A stretch of DNA of 64,000 nt from Rhea pennata. Taxonomy: Eukaryota > Chordata > Aves > Rheiformes > Rheidae. Of the stretch, positions 27,279 through 37,729 are shown piece by piece. The notes beneath the pieces are model-generated. The model was not told where the DNA came from, ran no database searches, and saw only the letters and a program-made list of their open reading frames with translations. Numbering within the stretch: the first letter of the stretch is position 1; each line of letters starts with the position of its first letter. The translations under genes were made by a program, and so were the position numbers. Where the stretch lies: positions 31,050,567-31,114,566 of the forward strand of contig NC_084669.1 in assembly GCF_028389875.1 (NCBI RefSeq), read 5' to 3'.

Positions 27279-27390
27279 TTAAAAAAAAACCCCCCAACCC
27301 TCCGCGCCTGCGGGCGCCCATGTGCGCGCGGCGCCGGGCCGCAGCCGCGCCGAGCCCCGGCGGCTCCGCAGTCACGTGGCGCGGGGGGCG

Positions 27391-27420
<30 letters not shown>
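27391..27420. repeat. (GGC)10 trinucleotide repeat
   Basis: Ten perfect GGC units lie about 420 bp upstream of the GRID1 start codon, in the promoter or 5' untranslated region depending on the true start site. CGG repeats in 5' leaders are known elsewhere to be length-unstable and methylation-prone when expanded. This copy is short and pure. Confidence 0.95.
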
Positions 27421-27422
<2 letters not shown>

Positions 27423-27742
27423 GGGGGGGCCGCTCCGCTCCGCTCCGCTCCGCAGTTCGCGCTCCGCCGGCGCCCCGGCACGCAGCGAGCGCGGCGCTCC
27501 GCGGCCCGGCATCGACCCGCCTGCCTCCACCGCCGCGTGGCTTCAGCCCGGCTCCTGCGGGGCTGCTGCTGCTGCTTCCCTTTTATTTTTATTTTTTCCT
27601 CTTTTTCTCCTCTCTCTTCCTCACCCCTTTCGCTCGATCTTGGAGAAGATTGTGGTGTACTGGGGGGACTGAGGATTTTGTTTGGAGGGAGGGGTGTCTC
27701 CGGCCGCCTCTCCCCCGCCGCCTCGCTCCACCTCCCCCTGCT

Positions 27743-27744
<2 letters not shown>

Positions 27745-27774
<30 letters not shown>
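27745..27774. repeat. T30 tract upstream of the GRID1 start
   Basis: Thirty T in a row end 64 bp before the GRID1 start codon. If transcription begins upstream of 27,745, the mature leader carries a U30 tract, a possible site for poly(U)/pyrimidine-tract binding proteins. The exact length may be uncertain because long homopolymers are hard to sequence. Confidence 0.9.
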
Positions 27775-27815
27775 CCTTCTTTTCCCCCATCCGCCTCTCC
27801 CCCAAACCCGGGCTG

Positions 27816-27851
27816 ATGTGCTGTGCGAGAGGCTGGAAATGGAAGTGTTGA
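27816..27851 (+). promoter_or_regulatory. Upstream ORF overlapping the GRID1 start
   Basis: An ATG at 27816 opens an 11-codon frame ending with TGA at 27849-27851. This frame runs through the GRID1 start codon (27839) in a different register, so ribosomes that start here cannot simply resume at GRID1. Its context is weak (C at -3, T at +4), while the GRID1 ATG has G at -3 and G at +4. Leaky scanning to the main start is therefore expected. The peptide itself (MCCARGWKWKC) matches nothing I know. Confidence 0.7.
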
Positions 27852-27917
27852 TGCTCTGGCTTTTCCCCTGGATATTTCAGTGCGTGTCGGTGCGGGCGGA
27901 CTCCATCATCCACATTG
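27839..27917 (+). CDS. GRID1: GRID1 coding exon 1 (glutamate receptor delta-1, signal peptide)
   Basis: This exon encodes the start of GluD1, a postsynaptic orphan member of the ionotropic glutamate receptor family. GluD1 organises synapses by binding cerebellins (bridged to presynaptic neurexins) and is not known as a conventional glutamate-gated channel. The 26 residues comprise a hydrophobic signal peptide (residues 1-20, ending CVSVRA) and the first residues of the mature protein, DSIIHI, which lead into the family-typical ADSIIHIGAIF. The segment QCVSVRADSIIHIG is GluD1-like and differs from the GluD2 leader. The ATG at 27839 is chosen because it gives a signal peptide of the right length at the family's start, in good Kozak context; the frame is also open upstream. 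The exon ends in phase 1 with the strong donor G|GTAAGA. The 5' boundary of the exon (transcription start) is unknown. Confidence 0.93.
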
Positions 27918-28122
27918 GTAAGAGAGGGAGCGGGCGGGGGGGGGGGGAGGGAGGCGGTAGATAAATAACTGAAGGGATCGGCTCGGCTCGGCTCGGCACG
28001 GTCGTGTCACGGCAGCAAGCGAGCCCAACTCCGCGGAGAAACGGGAGCGGGGGCGGGAGAAGGCGGCTGGATCCCCCCGGTTGTAAAGTTGGGGGCGAGG
28101 CGAAGGCGCCGCGCGGGGCTGC

Positions 28123-28155
28123 GGGGCCGGGCCGGGCCGGGCCGGGCCGGGCGGG
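28123..28155. repeat. GGGCC pentanucleotide array in intron 1
   Basis: About six head-to-tail GGGCC units lie on the sense strand near the start of intron 1. It is a simple GC-rich tandem repeat. Confidence 0.9.
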
Positions 28156-28522
28156 CGCTGCGCTCCCGCGGCGCCCGGAGCCCTGCGCCGGGACCCGCCT
28201 GCCTGGGGACCCCCCTTCCCCCCCACCGGGGAGAGAAGCGCACCCAAAACGCGGGCGGGAGAGAGGCGGCTCGGAGCGTGCTCGTGGGGAAAACTTTCAG
28301 GCGGAGACGGCCCCCGGGGCCCCGGGCCGTGCCGCGGCAGGTGTCCGCCGAGCCGCACGGCGGGGCACAGCTCGGCTGGAAAAGGGTCGGGGGGGGGGGT
28401 GAGATCTGCGGCGGCTCCGCGCGTGTGCGTGTGTGTGTGTCCGTGTGCGTGTGCGCGCACACAACTGTTGTGGCTGCACTAAGCCCCCGCTAGAGCCCGC
28501 GGGCGGCTGGGCCGGCCGCGGA

Positions 28523-28558
28523 GGGGGCCGGGGCCGGGGCCGGGGCCGGGGCGGGGGG
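28523..28558. repeat. GGGGCC hexanucleotide array in intron 1
   Basis: Four GGGGCC units flanked by extra G runs lie on the transcribed-sense strand. Five or more runs of at least four G give clear potential for a G-quadruplex in DNA and nascent RNA. The unit is the same as the one that expands in intron 1 of human C9orf72, but here it is short and there is no sign of expansion. Confidence 0.9.
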
Positions 28559-29240
28559 CTCCGGGGCGCAGGCCCGGCCGTGCCCGCGGGAAGGCGGCAG
28601 GCGGGGGCGCGGCTCTGCAGTCACCTTCGGCTGGTGCGGGAAGGGGCAGCAGGGAGGAGCGCGGGGACGCGCGGGGGCGGGGGGGACCCACTCGCGGAGG
28701 GTGAGGAGGGGAGGCGGGAAGCCGCCTTTCGGGCCGGGCACGCAGCGGCCCGTGGAGCGGGGCGCGGGGGAAGTCGCGCGTGGGCCCGCGGCGGGGGAGG
28801 CTGCGGGGGCGCCGCGCCGGCCCCGGCCCCAGCGCGCTGCCCGCCCGCGGCCGCGGGGCAGGGGGCTACGGGCCGGGCCGCGGTGCGGGGCGAACCGGCC
28901 GCGCTGGCCCGCGCCGGGGCGACGCTTCCTGCGGTCCGCGGCGAGCGGGGCAGCGGGCCCGGCGTGTGCGCGCAGCGGCTCCGCGGCCGCGGGGCGTTAC
29001 ATAACACGCGCCGCCAGATGTTTGCGCGCTGAGTGCGCGCGCAGGACAGCGGCGCGGCCGCTTGCGGGTGGCTGGACGCGGAGCGCGGCGCGGCCGCGTG
29101 TGCACAGCCTCCGAGGAAAACCCCCGTGGGCAGCGCGGGGCTGCTCTCCCGCCCCGGCCCCACGGGGAGGGGCGGCGCGGCGCGGCGGGCCGCCCCACGG
29201 CGGGGGTCGGCGCTCACCGTCTGCCGCCTTCCTCCGCCAG

Positions 29241-29396
29241 GTGCCATTTTCGAAGGCAATGCGGCCAAGGACGACGAGGTGTTCAAGCAGGCGGTGTCGG
29301 ATCTGAACCTCAACGACGACATCCTCCAGAGCGAGAAGATCACCTACTCCATCAAGCTCATCGAGGCCAACAACCCCTTCCATGCGGTGCAGGAAG
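29241..29396 (+). CDS. GRID1: GRID1 coding exon 2 (start of amino-terminal domain)
   Basis: The exon carries 156 bases: two bases completing Gly27, 51 codons (residues 28-78), and one base of the next codon. It begins with [14 protein letters not shown] and ends NNPFHAVQE. This is the first strand/helix of the bilobed extracellular amino-terminal domain of delta receptors, a LIVBP-like fold that binds cerebellin. The segments [16 protein letters not shown] and EANNPF identify GluD1; GluD2 differs at several of these positions. The exon is flanked by AG at 29239-29240 and GTGAGC at 29397, both introns are phase 1, and the next codon starting with G fits the conserved Ala that follows. Joined to exon 1 it gives 78 residues without a stop. 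All downstream exons lie outside the window. Confidence 0.95.
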
Positions 29397-29496
29397 GTGA
29401 GCGCGCCCCGCCGCCGCCGCTCGCCGCCAAACTTTCCCTCCGTCGGCGGTGGGCGCTGTGCTACAAGGAAAGGGGCGGGAGGGGAGCGACGGTGCT

Positions 29497-29541
29497 GCGC
29501 CGTGCCGTGCCGTGCCGCGCCGTGCAATGCCGCGCCGCGCC
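29497..29541. repeat. CCGTG/CCGCG pentanucleotide tract
   Basis: Near-tandem five-base units of the GCCGT/GCCGC type lie about 100 bp into intron 2, still inside the CpG island. It is a simple repeat of modest length. Confidence 0.75.
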
Positions 29542-29728
29542 GTCGGCAGCGCCCGCAGCGGCGCCCGCCCGCGCCCGAGCCTCCGCCGGCTCCTCGGGAT
29601 CGGCCAGGCGGCTCCGTAGGTAAAATCGTTTCAACTAGCGTGCCTTTTCCTTCTTCCTTGTTTTCCTTCCTTTTTATTTTTTTCCCCTCCGCAAATTAAT
29701 CAGCTTGCCTTTACAAGTTAAGACTCTT

Positions 29729-29753
29729 AAAAAAAAAAAAAAAAAAAAAAAAA
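29729..29753. repeat. A25 run at the 3' edge of the CpG island
   Basis: Twenty-five A mark the sharp change from GC-rich island to AT-rich intron 2. No retroposon body was recognised next to it. Confidence 0.9.
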
Positions 29754-32700
29754 GACAGTTTGCGATTGAACGGGTTGGTTATGGCCTGTGTTACCTCAGA
29801 AGCTGTGTTTTTCAGTAGTAATTGTTCTCGTAACAGAGCGCTGTTCATACATCCAGATGAGAATATTAAAAAAAGAAAAAGATTCATCACCAGCCTTACC
29901 CTTAGTTTAACAGAGCACAGAGTGAATTTTTCCCTGTGTGAAAATTTGCATTAATCCATATGTATTTGTGTACAATTTGTGTACATGCAAATTATAGTTA
30001 CAAAATTACACTAAATATTAATTTTCATGAACTCCAAACAATTTCTTCTGCTATCTTTTTGCCTCAGCATAGGTACTAGTTAGTACCATACACAGGCAAG
30101 AGAAACAGAAAAACATACCTTTCCAAGGGTTTGATCCCATTAATAATAGGATTCTCCCTACTGCTTGGAAAGCTTAGCAAGGGGGAGGGTATGAAAAAAA
30201 TTAAGCTTTATGAAAATGAGACTTTAGAACAAAACTCCCTCCTCACAGACACTGAAGAAAAATCTGTAAATAATGGCAGAGTTGATTTATTGGCAAAGAT
30301 TGACTCTGAACAGTCGGGTCTCCTTACATTTGCAAAAGCTGTGTGTCCTATATTGGAGCTTATTCATATTCATGGCAGTGGCAGTAGTTGGCTGCCTGAA
30401 CAATTGCTTTCTACAGTGTCTCTTCTCAGAAGTAAAACTTTATAAAACTATTCTGAACGCGCTGGGATCTGAGCTGACAGCCTTGTGGACAGAGTCCCTT
30501 TGCTGGGTTTTGTTGAGAGCAGAAAAGCATGACCAGCTGGAAGATTCTTTTTGATCTAGTAGGATTGTGTTTATTTTTGGTTTTGTTTGCTAATCTCAAA
30601 GGTTAATACTGCATTTAAGAAAGACTACTTTCAAAATAAAAATTCTGTTTTGAAAATCGTGGTGAAGCCATGGGTAAAATTTTTGTCTATTCATTACAGA
30701 ACGCTTGTGCTACTTGGATATATGTAAATAAAGGTGTTGCCTGGTGCCCCTTCCAGGAGGCCGTTCCAGTGCTCACGTGTGTATCACCGTTAGAGTTGTT
30801 CTGTGAGGATCTGATAGCGTGCCGGAGGATTGAGGAAGTGGCTGATGGATGTTGACAATTCCAAAGAGAAGTTGTTCTCTACCACTACTTCATTAAGGTG
30901 TATCAGAGAGCCTTCTTCTGGGAAGGCTGCAAAGCGATCCTATCTGTGAGTCAAAACCTTGCCACGGTGGGAGAGCTAAGAAGAGTGTCAGCCTTTACTC
31001 AATTTCCTGCTTGCTTTGTTGCCTTTTTTTATTTAAGATTTAATTTCCTTTTTTTGAAACTGTTATACAACATGCTGACAGATTGATACATGGGGCGCAC
31101 AAGTAGGTGGCGGTTCCTACCGCGCAGTGTCTTTCTGCCCGGTGTTACTCGGTGTCATTCTGACTATTCACGATCTCGCTGAATGCCGCTGTACAGATGC
31201 CCTGCTCGTTTCGGCAGAGTATTGTGTATGGTAGTCAAAATGACCCGGAGCAAATCTGCCCGCACTGCTCGCAGAGTGTTGCTGCAGCTACATAAAGTGC
31301 CCTGACACCCATGTTACTCTTCTGCAGGGTCTCTCTAAGCAGTGCCATGGAAATCAATGTTGCAAGCATTAGTTTCATAGCGATGGAACTTTTTATAGTA
31401 AAAAAACTACAATTTTGAATAAAAATAGACCGTTGTGATTCTTGTGCCAGAATAGCTCGAGCAATCAGACAAATCACAAGTATTGTTTTTATTTGATCTG
31501 CCTTTTGCACAGTTTTATGAATTCACTTTGTGAATTGTCCCTTAAGTCCTTTTGAAATGAATCCTACAAGCACATGGATCCTCATGTCAGTGATACTTTG
31601 CTGGTAAAATTATGGAAAGTCATCACTCTGTGTAGCAAGGTGTTTTACCCAGTAACAAAATGTTAATTACTGATGGTGGTAGTTTCTAACAAGAGTTCGG
31701 CCTAATATTTATGGGGCAGTTGTAGAACTGCTGCACGAGTAGAAAGCGTGGAAAAGTAGTGACTGTAGGATTTTTTCAGTAGCATCGGTGTGATTTCAGA
31801 ACTAATGGCCTGAGACAAAACACCTTGTCTTTCACAATGGAGTAATTTTCAATGCAGGGAGGTGCGCGGAAGTGTCTTTGCATGTTGAAAAAGCTTTAGA
31901 GACTTTGCTTCAGAGAGAGAAGGTCATTGTGGCGATCGGTTCTGGTGACTGAAACAGGGAAATGAAATTCAAAGGTCCCTTTTCAAAGATTTGGCGGACA
32001 CTCACGTTAATGGTTTTGTAGCATGCCAGAGAACAGTGATTAACAAGTAAAATTGTGAGTGTTTTGCCTTTGTTTTTTATTTTACTGTACATTGCAGAAG
32101 CAAGATCCTGTCATGCTGATAATCAGAAAGATTGGCTTGGCCCCATCAGACTCCAGTTTTACAGCAAAGTGTGGCAAGTGGATGGAGGGAATTGCAGCAG
32201 CAAGGGATGTAACAGCAAAGAGTATATGCGTCTTGGTGTGTGCATAAAATAGGACTTTGTTGTCCATTTGTGATCATGAGTGTTTGTACTTTGTAGAATA
32301 TTGCTTTTATGCATTTGGCAATTACTTGAGGGAAAGATTGTTCTTTCAGTGACTATAATGGGAGAAATTATATATGAGGAGTTGTTATTCCTTTTATAAG
32401 ATTCTTAAGGAAATCAACTGAGGTCATGAACACGATGTTAAATTATATTCTTCCCTCCAAAGGAGCTGTGTGCTCCATTTGTGCGAAGTGATCGAGATGT
32501 GAAGTAATGAGAGCTTGTTTACGTGGGGTGTGTATTTAACCTGGTAATGTGGCAATCCTTTTTGTGATTCAAGAATTCAAAGACGATCAAAGTTATGAGA
32601 AACGCTTTAAAGCTTTCACTTCAAACTGAGATTTTTGAGCCTGCCATTGGTACTGAGAAGTGTATGATATGTGGATGGAAAACATTCTTGAAAATAGGAT

Positions 32701-33119
32701 CGTTTGTTTAAACTGAAACCCAAACAAAACTAATGTGTGAATTTCTAAAAATTTTGCTTTTGGAGGGGGGATAGTCAGCAATGGGTCAAATGTGTGTAGC
32801 CAAAACTGGGGTGTTGAGAAGCTAATGCTGCGGCTGAACTTGCGCTGATCTTTTGGGTGTCTGTGTTGTATACCATTGAGTGAATCCGTTCCCTCAGCTC
32901 TTGTATACAGGACTTGGGAAGGGTATTTGCTTGGGATAGCTCTTGAGCTGTCTTTGCTTAGTGTATATAGTTCAAGGTACTACCAGTGTTGCTTCCAGAC
33001 AGTTTTATTCTTTGAGGCGGTATAAACTGATCAGTGTGCAGGCACCTAAGATTAAATACAGAACTGGAGAACAGGACTCACTGGCTCCGTTGGTACTCTT
33101 AAATTTATTTGCCTGGCTA

Positions 33120-33320
33120 AAGCTCCAAGTGGAGCACGTGCACACTGTGCGTAACGTAGCCGCACGCGCGCGGTCGCCCGGTCGGGAGCTGCGGAGGGCC
33201 TGGGAGACGGCGGGGCTGTGCGCCCGCGCGTGTCGGCTCTTCCGCCCCTCGCTCCTTCTGCAGCCTGGCGCGCTGGTTCGAGGTGGCGCGGGCGTCCCCA
33301 CGGCGGGATCAGATGCACCT
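33120..33320. promoter_or_regulatory. Small CpG-rich patch in intron 2
   Basis: About 200 bp of CpG-dense sequence, including alternating CGCGCG and CCCGCGCG, stands out from AT-rich surroundings. It contains GCACGTGC at about 33,137, a perfect E-box palindrome. It could be an internal promoter, an enhancer or a relic of GC-biased conversion. No exon was recognised. Confidence 0.35.
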
Positions 33321-36303
33321 TGATTTTAGCCGGATGCAGACTGCAGGCTGTAGGACTGTTTTCTCTGTCAGGAGGGTTTAAGCTTGCATGGCTGTTAAAT
33401 GTGGAGGAGGAAGAGCTGACGGCAGCTGCGCAGAGATACCCTCGAACGTGGAGGTAGCGCTCCCCTTGCCGTTGGATAAGCTTGGATCCAGCACCTTGTA
33501 AAGTTACGTCAAGTAGCTGTTTTAGCTGTTTGCGTAAACACGGAGTAAGGCGTTTTGTTTTGCTAGCTTTAGTTTCAGATGCCCTAGAAGTGAAGGTGGT
33601 TGTTCAGAGTCAGGATGTTTTAGTACAAGACTGGAAGAATAGAAAGAAAGGGAAAACATACAGATAGAGATGCATAATGTGATAAAAAATTCATAAAGCG
33701 TTGCGTATATGTTTTATTAGTTTTTTAAAAATACAGTTTTATTGATTTGACCTCCTTGGATTGGGGAATTTGTTGTTTAGCTGGCAATAGCACCATAGGC
33801 TGTACCTAGATTTTTAATAGAAAACATAAAAAAATAATTACATCTCTTGCCAGCTAGAATTGCAGAGTATTGGTTTATATCAATATACTGTCAGTTAATT
33901 TGCCTGCAGTGGTTTCCCTGGCATTGCTCGGTGTCACATAACCTTCCCTCTACCCGCTCTTCTCGAGCAGCTTGCATGCACACAGGTTTCACGCGGCTTT
34001 CGTGAGGATGCGCTGCCTTGCTTGGAGCTTTCGGACCGCTGCGCTCCGGGCTCTCCAGAAAGAACTTACTGTTGCCTACATTACTGCTGGTTTTAACCTG
34101 AGCTTTCAACGCTTTTTAGAAACAACCAGAAAGAGTGTATGTGGGGGCACCCTCCCATGGTCCGAGAGGCCTTGCTGTGTAACTACACATTTTTCCTGCT
34201 AGTCGGCTGCAGTTAAAAGCTGTTGCTCAGTGGGGTGAATGTGCTTAGCAGTGTTACCTCCTTGTGCCCTCCGAGACTGAACCACGACTTGTTAAGGACT
34301 GCCACAGTGAAGACATCTGTGACGCTCTCGCCTCACTGTGCTTGCATTTTTACGGTCTCCAGTTGCATGGCCCGGTATATTATAAGCCGGATTGTTTCAC
34401 AGAGCTAAAAAACCCCAGCAAATTAAAACGTCCATCTCTTCGGTTTCCTGTGTTTTTGTTACGTTAAAAGCAGGGACCCGCAGATACCTTCGGCAGGGAA
34501 GAAGTAAGTCGATATTCCGTAAAGGAGTCCCTTTGCTGCTGAGGATGAAGGCAAGCTACAAACCGTGGGCAAACATCCAAATGCATGTTCGTTGTGTTGT
34601 TTCTTTCCACTTGCAATTTGTTAGTTTGTGGCTGCAGTTTTCCTAGCTCTGCTTAGAGCTTGGTTACGGGTGCGAAGTACTCCGTCGTTTTGGAGACGGT
34701 CCTTCCGAAATGCCTCCCTGCCCTCGTGTGTTTCGTTTCCAGGATGTGTGGGGATTAGTTTTGGTCCCCTCTCTTGCCACGTTTGCTGGGTTTGGGGAGG
34801 TCCCCATCAGCGCAGCCCAGGCCAAGCTGCCCGGGGAGCGGGGTGCGACGTCCCTAGGTGGTTGCATCCTTTGCAGTAGAAAGGTTTTGATACTGTCTGG
34901 AAGGTTTTTCTCAAGCTCTGCCTGCAGACCGGCTAAGCGCGTTTCTTCTCTCTTTTCTCATACGCCAGCTTGCTAATGATACCTTCGTTTCCGCGCGGGG
35001 TGTGGGCCGCGCGTCCGTGTCGAGAGCCTCGTACGCCGGAGCGGCTGCAGGTTACGCTGCAATTCCTGTACAGTGCCTCATGGTTCCCCCGCTGCTGCCG
35101 CTGCCGATCCTGCTCGTTTATCAGGGAGCTGGCGCTGGCTTTCCTATTCCACGGTTTCGTTGCGCAAAAGGAATGCGCTACTGCATTAGCTAGCGTGCTA
35201 AAATGATCCCGAAAGTTCAGAAATAAGCAGTGCTCATAAAAAAAGTAATACATGTCTTTTGGGGTTAAAGATTATCTGTCTTTTTCTTTTCTTTTTCCAT
35301 TAAGAAATTATATTTTTAACCTCTGTCCTGAGCACTTTGTGCGTCTGTAGTAGCTTTTTCCATGTGTGACTGTAGAGGAGGAGCTGTAAATGTGAAATGA
35401 GTCTCCAAGACTATCTCATCCTGATCTTGTTAAACTAATGGATAAAGAAAACGACCCTAAATTGTGAAACATAATCTGTATGTGTGTGTATATATACATG
35501 CATGCACATATACTCATGCAAATAATTTAATTACTAGACTTACTGTCATGTGTCCGGCAGGGGATATGCCTTGAGCCATTCTGTGTTCAGAGTCTTACAG
35601 ATGATTAGAGGATTGACTGTCCAAGTATTGTGTTTTAAATTACATTTTAATACTTGCAGAATGAGATGAATTTAATATTTTGATATGATTTATCATGCTA
35701 CAGTTGATCCACACAGTGAAAGGAGTTAAAGCTGCACATTTTTTGAGCAGGGAGGTTATTATCATGTTTATTAAAATTGCTTGTGGCTTACTATAGCTTT
35801 TACTGGAAGAAAAAGCATAGTTGTACAACTACAACAGTGCCTGAGTGAAAGGCTATTGCACATAAGACTATGGCTAAAACAGTTACTTGAGATGAGATTC
35901 AACTTTTTGCCTTTTCAGAAGAACCAGAGTCACGCTCTGCTTTGTCTTTTAGGTAAAGATCAACCTACTTTCTTACTTTTATTTGTAATAAGTGCCTTCT
36001 GAGGGGAATTCCTGCTGTGTCTTTATCTCTGCTATCTAGTGCTTAGAGAATTTTTTTCAATTTACCCCTCAGAAACATTTCAGTTAGAATGCATGATTGG
36101 AATCGTACTGCTGTGTAAGTCTTGTAATTATTATTATTTTTAGCAGAGATCTTTTTTTATCTGGAAGTGCCCCGCTAGAATGGAAACAGCCAACACAGCT
36201 GTTGCCTTTGTGGCAAGAAATTTTTCCATAATTTAGCTATTTGAGTACATGATTTTGCATGGCTTGAAAAACAGCTTACATGTTCAGTTTTGTATTTTGA
36301 CAG

Positions 36304-36344
36304 TTTTTTTTCTTTTTTTCTTTTTTCTTTTTTCTTTTTTTTTT
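36304..36344. repeat. T-rich pyrimidine tract
   Basis: T runs are broken by single C at intervals of six to ten bases, forming a polypyrimidine microsatellite with no associated gene. Confidence 0.85.
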
Positions 36345-37729
36345 GATGTACTGGAATATGCAGCAACTTTTCTCCTACGGAGCAACTTTTGTGACATGCA
36401 GAAATGCTGTGCGTTTCCCTCCACCTGTTGGCAGATGTTAGGTTTCAAGCCAAAGGATGAAGCACTCCATGCAGAGGACACGCGTGCGGGCTCTGCAGTA
36501 ACATGTAGGCGCCATCTGTGAACCCTTCCTGTTTCACTCGCTGCTGAGGAATAGGCCAGCTAGTGCTGGTCCTTAGTGAGCCTCTTTGGTTATTAGTGTT
36601 CTTGTCCATTAGCAAATTGAAGTGAGACCACTGAACAGCATGCAAGTTTGAGATCCCGTTTCGTACCATATGTAGGTGTGTAATAATTTCAGAGGCATAA
36701 TAATGATACACGAGTACACCAAGATTTCTTCTATTTATGTAAATTAAAGGCAATAAATATCTAAAATGAGAAATTTGTTGAAAGGGTTTCTTTTATGTAG
36801 TTCCTAATGACTTGCTTTTAATTTTACATTGGAGACCTCATTTCTGTGCTTGAATCTAGGGGTTTGTGTGCTTGGAAAGACTTAGTAGCCTGAAAGGTTT
36901 GGCTTACCAGGATGACTCTCCCTGTGCTAGCTCTGCGGTTGTGAAGCTCCTTTCTTTTAACCGCGTTGTGGCATCTTGGTGCCTGTCCATTTTTTCCCTC
37001 TGTCTATTATATTAGATATGGAGATATACGGCTATGCGGTAAGAATTAATATTGGAGAGCGCTAACAGTCTACACTTGAATGTAAAAAGAACCAAGAAGC
37101 ATTAATTTCAAGGGGTGTTTGGCTGCATTAAAACACACAGCAGGGTTTGTACTGCCTGACCGTACTGAGAACCATTTCCTTAGCAACCTTTCACAGGGGG
37201 AGAAAAAGGACAGTAAGAAAACAGTTTTTCCCCTATATTCAACAGAATATTATCCAAGAAATGACTTGGTCTCTTAAAAACAAGCTCAAACCAAAAGACT
37301 CCTGATGGGTCCCAGCTCTCATTATGTATCCTGCTCCTAGTCAAGCCATTTAATCCACTGCTTTTTATCTTGCTCATCCGGGCCTGAGGTTTGAACCAGG
37401 AGCATCGCTGACAGAGTGCTCCTTATGTCCTCAAAATCTCGTTGACAACTGCCTTGTTCTTGTTTGGGAAGTGACTAAAAGGATTTTCCATCTAAGCAAA
37501 TGCTTGTGAAGTTAATGAGAATTACATTTTGTCAGCAGGTGAATGGCTGCTCCGAACCATAGCTCGGTGTTTAGGAAGCAGCGAGTGTTTTCTGCCCGGT
37601 AGTGCTTTCGCTGTAGGAGTTTTTTCCATTGCCCTTTGTTTTCTTAACCTCTCTGCTCCTGAATAAAGGGGAAACATCCCAACTTCTTCTGTTTTAAGAT
37701 ATATTGTCAGAGAGCTCGTTTCTTCTGGC

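Larger units (their letters stand above)
26980..27838 (+). promoter_or_regulatory. GRID1: CpG-island promoter and 5' leader of GRID1
   Basis: From about 26,980 the sequence becomes extremely GC- and CpG-rich, and this continues through exon 2 to about 29,620. The position just upstream of the first coding exon makes it the GRID1 promoter and 5' untranslated leader. Visible elements include an E-box CACGTG at 27373-27378, G-rich Sp/KLF-type boxes at about 27,380-27,396, (GGC)6 at 27078-27095, (GGC)10 at 27391-27420, a CGCTC pentamer run at about 27,430-27,453, A25 at 27254-27278 and T30 at 27745-27774. No TATA box was evident, as is usual for this promoter class. The transcription start cannot be placed from sequence. 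The frame of the GRID1 start is open without a stop back to at least 26,948, so the leader gives no in-frame stop to confirm the start codon. Confidence 0.8.
27918..29240 (+). other. GRID1: GRID1 intron 1 (1,323 bp)
   Basis: The intron is bounded by donor GTAAGA at 27918 and acceptor CCGCCAG ending at 29240, with a C/T-rich tract before it. It is almost entirely CpG island and contains G-rich low-complexity DNA: a G-rich run near 27,935-27,956, a GGGCC pentamer array at about 28,123-28,155, G10 at 28390-28399, a GT/GC alternating run at about 28,421-28,461, and a GGGGCC array at 28523-28558. TTACATAA at 28997-29004 matches the PAR-bZIP/NFIL3 consensus TTAYRTAA. Long open frames seen on both strands are GC-driven and are not genes. 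Confidence 0.85.

Noticed and set aside
26936..27913. 325-codon minus-strand open frame across the CpG island
   Set aside because: It is antisense to the GRID1 leader and exon 1, made of Arg/Pro/Gly/Lys runs from GC-rich and homopolymer DNA, with no recognisable domain.
28433..29343. Several 150-240 codon frames on both strands in intron 1 and around exon 2
   Set aside because: Stop codons are rare in DNA this GC-rich. The frames are low-complexity, overlap one another on both strands, and conflict with the clear GRID1 splice structure.
29241..29396. Alternative assignment of the receptor exons to GRID2
   Set aside because: The leader ending CVSVRA and the segments [14 protein letters not shown] and EANNPF fit GluD1. 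GluD2 has a different leader and differs at these positions.
30131..30445. 104-codon frame just inside intron 2 (starts MIPLIIGFSLLLGKL)
   Set aside because: The hydrophobic start and mixed composition look protein-like, but no family is recognised and no splice or promoter signal supports it.
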